A stretch of 64,000 bases of DNA from Symbiodinium kawagutii (GCA_009767595.1 VSDK01016342.1:221029-285028), one strand, 5' to 3'; numbered from the stretch's first letter, positions 1-10,655 are shown. Notes: a model not told the origin generated them from the letters alone. Made by a program: numbers and translations.

Positions 1-190
1 ATCCTGAGGTCTGAGGAAATCTGGGGCGTCTGGGGTCAGCTCCAGCAGCAACGTGGAGTTCGGGAACCCAGGGTTGCTTTTCCTTCAAAGGCATTGGTTC
101 ATTTCCATCATGAGGACCACCACAGCTACACACGGATTTAGGGCGTTAGGGGAGTTCAACAGAAGCAGTTCTCAGGTAAAGGATGCTCAG
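1..190. repeat. Dispersed repeat module A, copy 1
   Basis: This sequence recurs at 56486-56600, 61261-61570 and 62911-63220. All copies share the block from GGCATTGGTTCATTT to GTTCAACAGAAGCAG and each leads into 65-bp minisatellite units. Copy 1 carries a W-CG-W microduplication at 20-35 that the 61.3-kb and 62.9-kb copies lack. In the 56.5-kb copy the block overlaps the 3' end of an open frame, so the module may include the tail of an old gene. Its function is unknown. Confidence 0.85.
20..35. repeat. Microduplication TCTGGGG-cg-TCTGGGG
   Basis: Seven bases are directly repeated around CG. The sister copies of module A at 61280-61286 and 62932-62938 have a single GCTGGGG in the same flanks, so 9 bp were gained here or lost there. 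Confidence 0.85.
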
Positions 191-231
191 TGAGGTGAGT
201 ATACTTGTTGCTGCTTGTTGCGCTTGTTGAC

Positions 232-870
232 ATGTTGGAACGGTTGGAATGCCCTTGCATTCGGTGCAGGGCATGGCAGGGTATTGCGTGTCAGATGGCT
301 GCAATGTCCAGTAATGCCCTTGCATTCAATGCAGGGCATGGCAGGGCATTGGGCGCATTGGGTGTCAAATGGCTGCAATTCCCAGTAATGCCCTTGCATT
401 CAGCGCGATTCAGTGCAGGGCATGGCAGGGTATTGCATGTCAGATGGCCGCAGATGGCTGCAATGTCCAGTAATGCCCTTGCATTCAATGCAGGGCATGG
501 CAGGGCATTGGGCGCATTGGGTGTCAAATGGCTGCAATTCCCAGTAATGCCCTTGCATTCAGTCGATTCAGTGCGATTCAGTGCAGGGCATGGCAGGGTA
601 TTGCGGGGTATTGCATGTCAGATGGCTGCAATGTCCAGTAATGCCCTTGCATTCAATGCAGGGCATGGCAGGGCATTGCGTGTCAAATGGCTGCAATTCC
701 CAGTAATGCTCTTGCATTCAGTGCAGGGCATGACAGGGCGTGACAGGGTATTGCATGTCAAATGTCTGCAATTTCCAGCAATGTCCGAACATTCAAAGCA
801 GCGAAAGCAGGGCGTTGCAGCAAGGCAGGGCATGGCAGGGCATTGCGTGGGAGAGATGCGCACACCAGGT
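232..870. repeat. 65-bp minisatellite array (cluster 1)
   Basis: These are tandem, somewhat diverged units of about 65 bp. The core is TGCAATGTCCAGTAATGCCC, then TTGCATTCAATGCAGGGCAT, then GGCAGGGTATTGCATGTCA. ATGCCCTTGCAT and ATGCAGGGCAT form a near-perfect dyad, so each unit can fold. Since 65 is not a multiple of 3, all frames stay open by chance and produce spurious Cys/His-rich ORFs on both strands. Several units carry inserted W-CG-W duplications, for example CATTGGG-cg-CATTGGG, CAGATGGC-cg-CAGATGGC and ATTCAGT-cg-ATTCAGT. Confidence 0.9.
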
Positions 871-1260
871 CTTGATTGCAACCCACAATTCGCACAATTG
901 GACCATATGCGCCATATGGGACCCAATGGTGTACCGCATGTATCGCATGCTTCGCAAGTATATCCGGTATACCATCGCATGTCATGTGCCTAAATCCTGC
1001 TAAATTTGCTAAATTCGCTAAATTCATCGAAATTCATGAGGTTATCCAGCGAATCCTGGCAACCATGATTTTTGCGTTTTTGCGATTTTTGCACATGTTG
1101 CGCGTACTGCGAATATTGGTGCACCTGGACTCATGTCATGTGTCCAATTTCCAGTTAGGTTCACTCGGTTCAGTTGGTCTCATGTCATGTGCCCAAACCC
1201 TGTTCAAACCGTTCATACAAGCGATACAAGTGATACAAGTACCGCTTGGTCTCCTGTCAT
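870..1260. repeat. Dispersed repeat module C, copy 1
   Basis: This stretch is homologous to 45960-46165; both follow a 65-bp array and share GGGACCCAATGGTGT, AATCCTGGCAACCATGAT and TATTGGTGCACCTGG. Copy 1 is longer because it carries several short duplications, such as a CTAAATT array near 995-1030 and TTTTTG repeats near 1070-1100, that are single in the 46-kb copy. Confidence 0.8.
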
Positions 1261-1640
1261 TTGCCACTAGTATCGCTAGTATACATGCGATACATGTACA
1301 TAGCGTACATAGTGCGCATAGTGAATCCTTTCTTAGGCTCTATCCGGAACATTGTGAAATGGTGGTTTGAACCGTTTCATGCCAAGGAAGCAGCATCAGG
1401 GACGAGACCTTCCATTCGTTCAATTGGTGATATCAGATCGCTTTCTTGAAGGCCGAGGGGAGAGGATAATGGTTTGGGGTCAGGGATGATGATCATGGTG
1501 ATGATGCGGATGATGCTGATGATGATGATGTGGATGATGATGATTAGCGTGATTAGGAGGGTCTTCAACCGCGTCAACCGTTGGCTGACCTGAAAGGGAA
1601 CAATCAAATCAAAAACTGTAAGCTGTTGGGACTTCTACTG
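1261..1640. other. Non-coding, with a GAT microsatellite
   Basis: No credible gene. Positions about 1485-1550 hold an impure (GATGAT)n tract. The rest contains short direct repeats such as ATACAAG and TAGCGTACATA. Confidence 0.7.
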
Positions 1641-2160
1641 TCTAGCATATCTCGCATATCTAGTATTTTAACTAGTACTGTAACTATTACTATCGTTACT
1701 ATATAGCGCTATATAGCGCTATATAGCGTATATAGCGCTATATAGTTCTGTATCTAGTGCTGTCTACATAGTACTGTCTAGTACCTAACACTATAACTTG
1801 TATTGCGTGTATTGTAACTAGTACTGCAAACAAACTTGCGAATATTGTAACGATTGTATCTAGCGTAACTAGTACTGCTAGTACTGTAATTTGCCTAATT
1901 TGTACCCGTTGTACCGATTTGTACCGTTTGTACTGTAATCAAGTCGATGAACTCGTATTGTAACTTGTACTGTAACTTGTACCTACTTGCACCTGCTTGC
2001 ACCGCTTGTACTGTAACTTGTATACTGTAGCTCGTACTGTAACTCGTACTGTAACCTGTACTGTAATTCGGTACGTACACACATACTTATTTCGCTTATT
2101 TACATATGCAACATATGTACACGCATGCAGGCGCGCAAACATACAACCCCTGACTTACAT
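1641..2160. repeat. Degenerate 9-12 bp repeat field
   Basis: Low-complexity stretch of short words repeated with 1-3 bp spacers. Examples are TATATAGCGC at 1700-1745 and the GTACTGTAACT family at 1960-2070. No gene is visible. Confidence 0.75.
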
Positions 2161-2433
2161 ACCATATGATGGGATATGATGCACAAGTTTGCGGTCAAGT
2201 TGACCATCGAACCTGCCAGCATCAAAACCCGAAACTTTCATCATCGCCCGTGTGCGAAAGCATGCAACTGGTGGCCGCTTTACACGCTTCACATGGAGAA
2301 ATTGAAAGCAACAAAATGTTTACTTGGGGCGCTTGGGGGGCGCACGCGTTGCAGCGGCATGCGTCAAGGGGCCCAGGCGCCATAGCAATGCGGTAGGAGC
2401 AACATCATGTCGCGGGTAGAATTTCACACATAG

Positions 2434-2820
2434 GTGCATTCGCACATGGATACATACATAAATCGCATAAATCGCATAAATCGCATAAATGACATAAATA
2501 CGATAGATACATACACACACACGACACACAGATACATACAAACCGATACACACATACATACATACATACATGCATGCATACATACATACATACATAAATA
2601 CGATACACACATACATACATACAGTGCATACACGTACATACATACGCATACATACATACATACATTCATACATTCCGTACATTCGGTACATTCGATACAT
2701 TCATACATTCGATATAATCGATGCACGAGATACATTCATACATTCGATTCATTCATACATTCATACAACATTCTTACATACGTTACATACGTACATACAT
2801 ACACTCATGAAAACACTTTG
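2434..2820. repeat. (CATA)n microsatellite
   Basis: About 390 bp of impure CATACATACA interspersed with CATAAATCG and CATTCGATA units. The Tyr/Met/Cys- and His/Thr/Ile-rich frames here are translations of the microsatellite, not genes. Confidence 0.9.
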
Positions 2821-4783
2821 AGCATACATGAATTTAATATAATTGAATCGATTGAATGTTTTTCATACCATACTTTACTTACTTTATGTGCGTGCAAACC
2901 ATGAAACCACATGAAGTTTTCCAAGAATGCAGCGCATCATTGTTGGCAGCCACTTTTTTTGGATGCCAGTAGCTGGTTGCCAGTTTCCTGGCGGCCAGCC
3001 TGGCCGTCAACGCGGTGACAAATAAACAAAAAAAGCGAAAAAGATTGAAGCCACGAATTGTATGACTTATTGCGCTTATTGCGCTTATTGGGCGTTGTTG
3101 GGTGCCCAGGATCAACCATCAATCGCATCAATTGATGAAAAGAGGGAAAAATGTCATTGGTTTGCCATTGCCATGTAATCTACAAGACCAAGATCTGTTC
3201 TTCTTTTGCGAGGTGGAGTCATTTCCAAAGATTATTTTTCCTCATGCTCAGAACCACGTTTCAAGGTGACCTGAATAACGCTGAATAATCTTTCAAAGGT
3301 CGGTAGAGCTTCATGCCGGGCGCAACATGAACAGATCGCCCATCATTTTTCCGATTTTTCATCAGAACAGTGTATATGTCACGCAATATATCGCAATATA
3401 TTCCGATATATTCTGTATATTGGGATATATTGATCATATCCGTCATATCAACTTAAGTTCTTTGTCTGGACAATGTATCCAATATATCGAGTGTACACCA
3501 TTGGATGTTTCATGTGGTGCCAGCAGGTTTCCAACCAAGTGCCCAAAGTAGATCGGTAGATTCGCCCATCAATTTTTAGTCGTTTTTAGTGGTTCTGAAA
3601 ATATATGCGTATCCCCAAAATGTCCCAAAACGCCCCAAAATATTCAAAAAAATCAAACATTGATGCGATTAATGCGATTAACGATTTATAATTGTTATAA
3701 TTGTTATAATCCGTATAATCGTTATAATGATACGAATGATAAGCCGGAGAAGCCCACCATTTTCTGAGGTTCCACATTTTTTGAAGCCCATAATTCGCGC
3801 AATTAATACCGATTAATACTGCACAACGCTGCACAATCTATTCGTCTATTATATGTATCGTATGTATTACGTGTATTATATCGTATTATACCGTATTATA
3901 GCGATTATAGCCCCAACTACATCCCTGAGCCTGGTCTCATCTCAGCTCAAAGCACTTTCAGGCGTTTCAGGGAAGCAAAGTTGGATACTCCGCAAGACAT
4001 GGGGAGGAGTCGCCGGGACCCGCTGGGCATGAGTTGTTGGGTCGGTTGGGTCGGTTGGGTGCCCAGATCAACCATCATTTAATTAAGTTGGTCATAAAAA
4101 AACAACATAGTCAATATTGACCAATGATGCTGAACAATCCGAACAATCTATATATATATATATATATCGTATATATTGACCGTATTGACCGTATTGACAA
4201 TCTGCAGTAGCTAACATGGCTAACATGTCAACACAAGTCACCGCAAGTCATTGTTGAACAAAGAGTTAAAGGGAATCACCATTTGGGAAAACAATGGGTT
4301 TCAATCATTTTAGTGTCCAGCGGTTCTTGTCTCGCTTGTCTGGATCATGCCCTGGGGCAGCAGGGCCAAGCAGAAAGTGTTGTAATCAGGGGATTCAGGG
4401 GCCAGTGCCAGAAGAAAAATGCTTGGACATGTCGCTGATTTTGAGAACCTTTTGGCACAACGTCCAGCCACGGCCACAAAGCATCAGGACAGTGACACGC
4501 AGTCCAATCCAATCCAATCAAATTTCTATCATTGTGCCTAATCATGCGAATCATGGATCATTGCCATTCACTATAAACGCTATAAACACCACCCTTGGAG
4601 TAGAACATGGCAGGGAAAAAGCCTTTTTCGAAGGAGGAAAAAAACGGAACAATCCAATTTCTGTGGATTTCTTTCATTTGCTCTTAATCCAATTTCTTTC
4701 ATGTGTGCCTGACTCTAGCGACTCTAGACGCTCTAGAGCCAGTTTTGCGTCCACTAGGGACACTGTTCCTTTCGAGCTGCGCC
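2821..4783. other. Non-coding spacer
   Basis: About 2 kb without a supportable gene. It holds a TA tract near 4148-4168, 9-10 bp word arrays (for example TTATAAT near 3690-3730 and GTATTGACC near 4170-4200), and poly-T and poly-A runs. GTTGGGTGCCCAG followed by ATCAACCATCA occurs at both about 3099 and 4057, suggesting a small dispersed repeat. Confidence 0.6.
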
Positions 4784-5398
4784 ATGTCTGAAAACCGTGA
4801 AGACAGGAGGGACAGCCCGGAGGATTACCTGTTAGTTGACACGGCCAACATGAGCATTGAGGGCAGGGTGGACATGTGTGAAATTTCTCATGACAATCTT
4901 CGAGGCAAACATGACAGACTTCAGCAGGACGTCTATATGTTGCAACTTGAGGTCTCGGCCATACAAGGGACGATGCGTCAAATTCAGGAAGACCTGAACG
5001 AGACTCGCCAGTTGTTGAGCGATGTGGTGGCATGTTTGCAAGACCCTTGTGCTCCTCGAGGTCCTCCACGTCGAGGTTTGCCACTGTCCTCGCTGTCCTC
5101 AAGGTTACCCGCTGCAGGGTGGGTTGTAGCCACGGTGTTGGAATTGAGGCAAAAGCTGATGCCGGTAGTGCTGCCATCAAAGCCGAAAACACCACCTCTG
5201 AGCTGTCCTTCCACTCTCCTTGCTGCAGATGCTTCAGGCGCTTCAGGAAGTAGACTGGCGCCAGATCCTGTGGAACGTGTGGAAGCTGAGGCGGATGAGG
5301 GACGTGGCCGCAGGTCTCAGCAGACGAGGCGGCCTTTGCCTCCGGAGGAAATCGGTGTCGTCGGTGTGCGGCCTCCAAAGACTCGCCGAATGCTGTGA
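4784..5398 (+). CDS. Hypothetical protein with N-terminal coiled coil
   Basis: Open frame of about 204 codons from ATG 4784. I chose this ATG because the frame upstream of it opens inside TCTAGACG-type microduplications. Residues about 40-90 form a heptad-like helix (LQQDVYMLQLEVSAIQ, then QEDLNETRQLLSDVV), suggesting a coiled coil. After CLQDP the composition changes to Pro/Arg/Ser-rich, so the real exon may end near 5045 and the rest may be intron or another frame. A long antisense frame (5573-4674) overlaps it, but its Cys/Pro-rich content looks like complement of coding sequence. I recognise no family. The function is unknown, and even the coding status is uncertain after residue 90. Confidence 0.4.
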   Translation: MSENREDRRDSPEDYLLVDTANMSIEGRVDMCEISHDNLRGKHDRLQQDVYMLQLEVSAIQGTMRQIQEDLNETRQLLSDVVACLQDPCAPRGPPRRGLPLSSLSSRLPAAGWVVATVLELRQKLMPVVLPSKPKTPPLSCPSTLLAADASGASGSRLAPDPVERVEAEADEGRGRRSQQTRRPLPPEEIGVVGVRPPKTRRML

Positions 5399-6127
5399 GC
5401 ACATTGAATGCTGCTCGCCGGATGGACGCAGGTGAAATTGTTCCTTGGACCACTGCATCTTCGTTGGGTGCACCTTTGCATCCTTTGCATACGTCCGGAT
5501 TTGAACGATTTGAGTTCGCCTTGTGAAGGAAAAACTTCGAGCCATTCACAGCATTCCTCATGGATGCCACCAAGGGCTACCCAACAACAGTTACAGTAAC
5601 ATGGCAGCCCACCAATCCTAGCATTGGAAAGGAAACCTTTGCGGACAGATGCAGTTCCATGTTCAAAGGGCTTCAGTCCGGAATCATCTTCAAAAGTTAA
5701 TTGTTGATCACTTTTGAGTCGTTTGAACGGTTTCAACGGTTTCAATATAATCGATATAATGATTCGTAATGATTGCGATGATTGATGATGCGGATGATGG
5801 TCGATCTAAAGCGTTTAAAGCGTTTAAAGGAGAAAAAACAAGAAAATTAAAAGTGGGTTGGTGATTTCAGCCATCCCTTTTGATTGCGCCCGTTGCCTCC
5901 TGGATGTCACCTACAGCTACCCCAACAACAGCCGCAACAGCTAACCACCGCAAGCCATCAGACAATGTTCCTAACCTGCGTAACCTGACAATTGCCAGAA
6001 CAGATGTTGGTTCATCGATTCCCCAAGTTGCATTTTAGAGATGTTTAGAGCGTTTAGAGGGTTTACACGGTTTACAGATCATTCGGATCATTGTAACGAT
6101 TCGTAAAGATTGCTAATCAATTGATTA
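5399..6127. other. Non-coding spacer
   Basis: No gene visible. GGTTTCAAC, ATATAATCG and GTTTAAAGC units (5725-5825) and GTTTAGAGC/GTTTACACG units (6040-6080) are runs of 9-bp duplications. CCCAACAACAG recurs at 5579 and 5920. Confidence 0.6.
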
Positions 6128-6190
6128 TTTTTATTCGTTTTTATTGATCGACTAGCCAGACCAGCCACACATTGTGGCGATTGTGGTTTT
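6128..6190. repeat. Small duplicate of 6660-6703 with two microduplications
   Basis: The block from TTTTTATT through GATCGACTAGCC to ACACATTGTGG recurs at 6660-6703. This copy carries TTTTTATT-cg-TTTTTATT (6128-6145) and ATTGTGG-cg-ATTGTGG (6171-6186). The other copy has a single TTTTTATT (6660-6667) and a single ATTGTGG (6693-6699). Two independent filled/empty sites lie within 60 bp. Confidence 0.9.
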
Positions 6191-8016
6191 CTATCCGTCG
6201 ACGCCCCAAAACATGGATGGCTCTAACATGGCAACCAGGAGCGAAGTGAAATGCCTGCGACTATGCGGACCATGGTGGTCCAAGAGGCCCAGGAGGACTT
6301 TTGGGACATTGGGGGAAAGTGGTGGGAGTGGTGCAGGAATCAGGGAAGTTTCGTCCACCTCCAACATTCACTAACCTAGCAATTGGGTGTTCCAATTTTC
6401 GCAATTTTGCCCTCCAGATCCCAAGGGAGTCAAGGGAGTTCATGGAAGGATTGGCCAATCTAGCGAATCTAGGTCCCCCAACCAGGGCCCTGTCAAGCGT
6501 GTCAAGTTCCATCCAAAGTGCGCAAAATGTTCATTCTTGAACACATTTGAATAAGGAGTTTTAAACAAATTGATACAAGCGATGCTGCAGATGCTGGCTG
6601 CATTGTGTGAGCACTAACATGTGTAAAATGGACAATGGCTCATAACTGCGATAACTGCATTTTTATTGATCGACTGGCCAAACCAGCCACACATTGTGGT
6701 TTGCAGGCTGTGAAAGATTTGTTGGGTCTCTTGTGCAGCGTTGTGCAGGCGTCTCAGGTTCAATCATTGTTCGCATTGTTTCTTCTCGTTAAATGTCGGA
6801 TCCTGGTGACCTTCATTTGGCACTGTGAGCCGATTCAAAATTTGGTTCATCCTGGACCGCCAGAGCGCTGCATTGCTTTGGCCAGCAGATCAGTGCCTTG
6901 GGGGCCCAGGTTGGGCAACTGCCAGAAGGAGCCAGTGTTGGTGGAGGATTGTCCTGCACCAGCATTGGCTCAGCTCACAGGAGCTGTGCTTTGCATTGTT
7001 TGGAAGATGGTGGCTTTGAATCGTTTGAATCAGTGAATCGAGTGAATGGCCCTTGGCAACTGCCAGAAAAGCACAGCCAGATTGCAGAGCGTTGCAGAGT
7101 TTGTGGCAGATGACCTGTTCATTGCTTCCAGTAAGTGTGTTTATTATGCCGATTATGCTCGAAGACTGCGATATATCGTAATGCAAAATGCAGCCCTGCA
7201 TTGAAGTGCATTTGCTGGATCGACGTGGCATCAAGCGTAGAGTCTGTGCTGCATGGACCGCGTTTGGTCCGTTCACGTTCAGTGCACGAACCAAACGCGG
7301 CCAGACGCAGCGTATTGCTTTCAGGCGGTTGTTCTTGTTTCCAGTCTCTGAGGCGAAAATGCATCGCTGAGTCATGTGGAAACATTTGGATCTGTGGGAA
7401 CGAGTGTAATGTGGAGGTGGGCCGGGTGGGCCAGATAACATTGTTGCTGTCCTCGCCCATCTTTTCATCATACTCAATCTGTGATGCCGCCAATGTCTCA
7501 ATGCATGCAGAGTGGTGGTGCACATCTGGAGGTGACAGTTGAACGAGTTGAACCTGCAAGAAATTGGCCACATCCGGTAAGTGGCAAAGCAATTTCTTGT
7601 TTTTGAAGGTGCCTCTTTTCTTTTGGTGTTTGGAGCAGCTGAACCAGTGACTCCAGGCGCCAGCTGAAGAGAGCACCCGCAAAAAAAATTCTGCTATGTC
7701 ACTGGGCAGATTGCTTGCTTGAGAACTCTGAGGCTTCCACATTGACGCAGGCAGCAACAAGCAGGCCATAATGGCAGCCTAGTTAGGCCCCCAAATTTGT
7801 TGATGTCGTAGATTCTTAGTGTCACTCGTGTCACTGTTCTATGGTGGTTAGTTTTAGGTCAAAGTTACCCACAGTAGAATGGCGTAGAATGGTGACGCTC
7901 AGAATCTACAACATGAACAATTTGCGCGTCTGAAGTGAACAATTATGCGCAATTATGTCGATCTATGGACTGCAGAGCTGTCGCCACCCTTTGCGCACGT
8001 TCGTTCACAGGTTTTG
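6191..8016. other. Region without a supportable gene
   Basis: Several frames of 60-230 codons are open on both strands (for example 6635-7036 + and 7119-7769 -), but none shows a recognisable domain and the two strands look equally plausible. The stretch 6830-7530 is comparatively GC-rich and may hold exons I cannot place. Confidence 0.4.
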
Positions 8017-8402
8017 CAGGATGAAGTGTAACTGAAATTGTGGTGTGACGATGCGGCGTGACAGCCCGAGCTGTCTTCGGATGTGAGTCACTTAGCCGCG
8101 ATGAAGTGTTGCTGAAGTTCTGGTGGGACGATAGGGGGTGACAGTTGTGCAAATCTTCTGCACGACTGCCGCCACCTTTTGACTGCTTTTGACCACGTTT
8201 TGATCAAACAAATCCATTATTGCAGGATGAAGTGTAACTGAAGTTGTGGTGGGACGATGCGGCGTGACAGCACAGAAGTGCAAATTGCACTTTTCGAGCT
8301 GTCTTCGCCTGTGAGTCACTGAGCCGCGATGAAGTGTTGCTGAAGTTCTGGTGGCGCTGGTGGGACGATAGGGGGTGACAGTTGTGCAAATCTTCTGCGA
8401 TA
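8017..8402. repeat. Tandem duplication (about 200 bp x 2)
   Basis: GATGAAGTGTAACTGAA and GATGAAGTGTTGCTGAA blocks alternate twice, each ending GACAGTTGTGCAAATCTTC. The second copy has CTGGTGG-cg-CTGGTGG (8348-8363), where the first has one CTGGTGG (8120-8126). Confidence 0.85.
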
Positions 8403-8480
8403 ACTGCGTTGAATATCATGAAACTGGTTACAGCGTTACAGTGTCAACAGTGTTCTTGGGTTCTTCCCAAAAATCGCAAA

Positions 8481-8525
8481 AATATCTTGCGTATCTTGCG
8501 TATCTTGCGTATTTTGCGTATCTTG
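8481..8525. repeat. TATCTTG-cg array
   Basis: TATCTTG is repeated five times at 9-bp spacing with CG between copies (one copy is TATTTTG). This is a multi-step version of the W-CG-W pattern. Confidence 0.9.
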
Positions 8526-8578
8526 TCATTGAAAGTGATTGTGTTCAAGTGATGCATTGCGCTTGGCCACATCGACCA

Positions 8579-8616
8579 GAATATACCGCATATACCGCAT
8601 ATACCGCATATACCAC
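8579..8616. repeat. CATATAC-cg array
   Basis: CATATAC words at 9-bp spacing with CG spacers. The sister locus at about 11760 has one unit fewer. Confidence 0.85.
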
Positions 8617-8918
8617 ATATACCAAGCGTCAGAGACCAGAAGGGGTGCTGATTGACATGCGTTGCCTTTGGTCAAAGTGACAAGGACTGAAATGAGGCAT
8701 TTGCGACAAGATGGTTTGCTGGAGCTGCCGCAGGGATTCTCAGTACACATCAGACGCATCAGACGCATCAGAGCCACAGCCCTCCAAAACAACAATGATG
8801 ACTGTAGTCAGACTGCCTCAGAGTGTGCTCAATGCACTCAATGTAGAATTGATCAAGCTTCATTCGCTTCATTGATCTAAAGCATTCTAAAGCGTTCTAA
8901 AGCCACTAAAGCCGCTAA

Positions 8919-8936
8919 AGCCATTTTGGCCGAAGC
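8919..8936 (+). other. Possible degenerate spliced-leader relic
   Basis: AGCCATTTTGGC followed by CGAAG resembles the dinoflagellate spliced-leader 3' end (AGCCATTTTGGCTCAAG): 12 exact bases, then 3 of 5. It lies about 26 nt before ATG 8962, a sensible 5'UTR length for a retroposed mRNA. The match sits at the end of a CTAAAG microduplication array, so chance convergence is possible. The same sequence is present in the 12.1-kb copy. Confidence 0.4.
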
Positions 8937-8961
8937 TGGGAAGAGTTTGAAGGTGATCCTA

Positions 8962-9435
8962 ATGGAATGGCTCGGCAACGAACCCTTGCAAGAGCCTCGA
9001 GAGCCTGAGCCTGGGTCATTGACTGTGGAACCACCTACATCCACTACACGCACTACATCATATGATATCCATCCCAATGTCCAACCTGAGCCGCCTGAGC
9101 TGGAGATTCCACCAGGAGCTGCAGCTGCTTCTTCAGCAGCACGACGACCAGCAACACCAGCAGATGCAGCAACAGCAGCAGCGGCAGCAGAAGGAGCAGG
9201 CGCTGCCTTTGAAGCAGCGGCACCGTTCTTTGCGGCTCAGGGTCGTCCCTTCCTTCCACTCATGGAGGCGATGGAGGGTTTGCGCATCATGCATCGTGAG
9301 ATGGAGGTGGCCATGGGGGAGTACCAGGGCCTCCGCTACGATTGGAATCATATCCGTCAATTGGCCCGCTGGCATGGATGGATTGCAAACCTTCTGAACG
9401 AGCTTGGTGAGGCGGATGAATCGGATGGATATTAA
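8962..9435 (+). CDS. Ala/Glu-rich hypothetical protein, copy 1
   Basis: 157 residues from the first ATG (MEWLGNEPLQEPREPEPG). An acidic/Pro-rich N-terminus is followed by an Ala-rich stretch at about residues 50-90, encoded by impure GCA/GCAGCA repeats, and a C-terminal helical segment (LRIMHREMEVAMGEYQGL, then WNHIRQLARWHGWIANLL) ending in ADESDGY. There is no recognised domain. Copy 3 (12133-12597) is nearly identical but lacks the three residues created by the ATGGAGG-cg-ATGGAGG insertion at 9262-9277. The open frame kept in both copies argues for coding, or for very recent duplication. A degenerate spliced-leader-like sequence just upstream suggests a retrogene. Confidence 0.55.
   Translation: MEWLGNEPLQEPREPEPGSLTVEPPTSTTRTTSYDIHPNVQPEPPELEIPPGAAAASSAARRPATPADAATAAAAAEGAGAAFEAAAPFFAAQGRPFLPLMEAMEGLRIMHREMEVAMGEYQGLRYDWNHIRQLARWHGWIANLLNELGEADESDGY
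9262..9277 (+). repeat. Microduplication ATGGAGG-cg-ATGGAGG (in frame)
   Basis: Filled here and at 10841-10856; a single ATGGAGG at 12433-12439 in the otherwise matching third copy. The +9 bp adds residues E-A-M without breaking the frame. Confidence 0.95.
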
Positions 9436-10390
9436 TTCAGAGAAGCGAGAGAAGGTCGTTGCTTCAGTTCGGCCAGTTGCTTCAACTTCCTTGTCATGTG
9501 ACTCATGTGACTCATGTGAGACCTTCACATTGATCGCATTGATGTTTTTTTGCAGTTTTTTGCAAGCAAAAAACTTGCCAAAACTTGCACACTGAATAAG
9601 AGCTTAGCTGCGAAATTCGCACTGAAAAAAGGCAGACATTGCTTGACTTGACTTGACGGCCTTTGTTTCGTTTGTTTCCAATGAATTGATCGAATTGATA
9701 ATTCATTTCTAGCGTTTCTAGTCATGATTTATCCGATTTATCGTATTTATTCGATTTATGCATAGCGTATGCATTCATTGGCTGCATTGACAAGATTCCA
9801 TGGCATTCCAACCCTGAGGCCCCTGCAAAATTTTAGCAAAGCTGACCAACACCAGCTCTGGCGGCTCTGGCAGAGGTGACGCCGGGGGACAAATGCCATT
9901 GAACCGATTGAACAGGATTCAATCATTTCGAATCATTTTCAACGATTTTCAATCGGTTCGATGCATATTCGTAGAAGTATCAGAAGTATCAGAGTTAATT
10001 ATTGCGATTAATGCGATTAATCGGATTAATGGTCATCGATGAAGTCAATGCCACTGTCACGCGTGTCACGACTGTCAGTGCGCTCTGCTTTGTCATTGTC
10101 AATGCCATGTAGGCAATGTTACGCCAGCATTGATACTGCAATCTTTCAACCTCATCAGCCAAACTAGCCAAAGGCCTAACATGGCAACCCAATAAACTCT
10201 TGGGTGTTTTGGCAAGTTGTTGTCCACATATCTCTAGAGATTGATGGATCCATTGGTAGATTTCGCGGATTTCGCACCTCCTTTGCAATGCTTGGCAAGC
10301 GTTTGCAAGTCAATGTGGTGGTAACTGAAGATTTTAGTGTGAACATCGATCCATCGAGGATCTACCAATGGAACGCGTGGAACGGTTGGA
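9436..10390. other. AT-rich spacer of the segmental duplication
   Basis: No gene. Packed with short word duplications: AATTGAT-cg-AATTGAT (about 9688), TTTCTAG-cg-TTTCTAG (about 9706), GATTTAT words (about 9727), ATTGAAC-cg-ATTGAAC (about 9900) and ATTTTCAA-cg-ATTTTCAA (about 9940). Reproduced in the other two copies. Confidence 0.75.
10055..10070. repeat. Microduplication TGTCACG-cg-TGTCACG
   Basis: Filled in copies 1 and 3 (10055-10070 and 13217-13232); a single TGTCACG in copy 2 (11563-11569). This gives a three-way comparison within one locus. Confidence 0.95.
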
Positions 10391-10394
10391 ATGC

Positions 10395-10655
10395 CCTTGC
10401 ATTCGGTGCAGGGCATGGCAGGGTATTGCATGTCAGATGGCTGCAATGTCCAGCAATGCCCTTGCATTCAATGCAGGGCATGGCAGGATATTGCATGTCA
10501 GATGGCTGCAATGTCCAGCAATGCCCTTGCATTCAATGCAGGGCATGGCAGGGTATTGCATGTCAGATGGCTGCAATGTCCAGTAATGCCCTTGCATTCA
10601 ATCGATTCAATGCAGGGCATGGCAGGGCATTGCGTGTCAGATGGCTGCAATTCAG
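10395..10655. repeat. 65-bp minisatellite array (cluster 2)
   Basis: About four units of the same 65-bp repeat. It is followed directly by module B (GGGTTTAGCAGGGTTTAGGG onward). Confidence 0.9.

Noticed and set aside
187-993. Overlapping Cys/His-rich ORFs on both strands in the 65-bp arrays (also 10.4, 13.6, 21, 35, 45 and 56 kb)
   Set aside because: They are translations of a 65-bp tandem repeat that has no stop in several frames; the peptide simply rotates through three frames. Not genes.
1641-2080. Array of regulatory binding sites
   Set aside because: The short words look like products of the same duplication process seen everywhere; nothing ties them to a promoter.
2320-2904. Long His/Tyr/Met/Cys-rich ORFs
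   Set aside because: Encoded by the CATA microsatellite.
4674-5573. 299-codon minus-strand ORF opposite the 4784 gene
   Set aside because: No recognisable domain; Cys/Pro/His-rich composition typical of the complement of coding DNA; opposite to the orientation of all other genes.
9053-9528. Poly-Leu and poly-Gln frames overlapping the Ala-rich ORF
   Set aside because: Alternative frames and complement of the same GCAGCA repeats.
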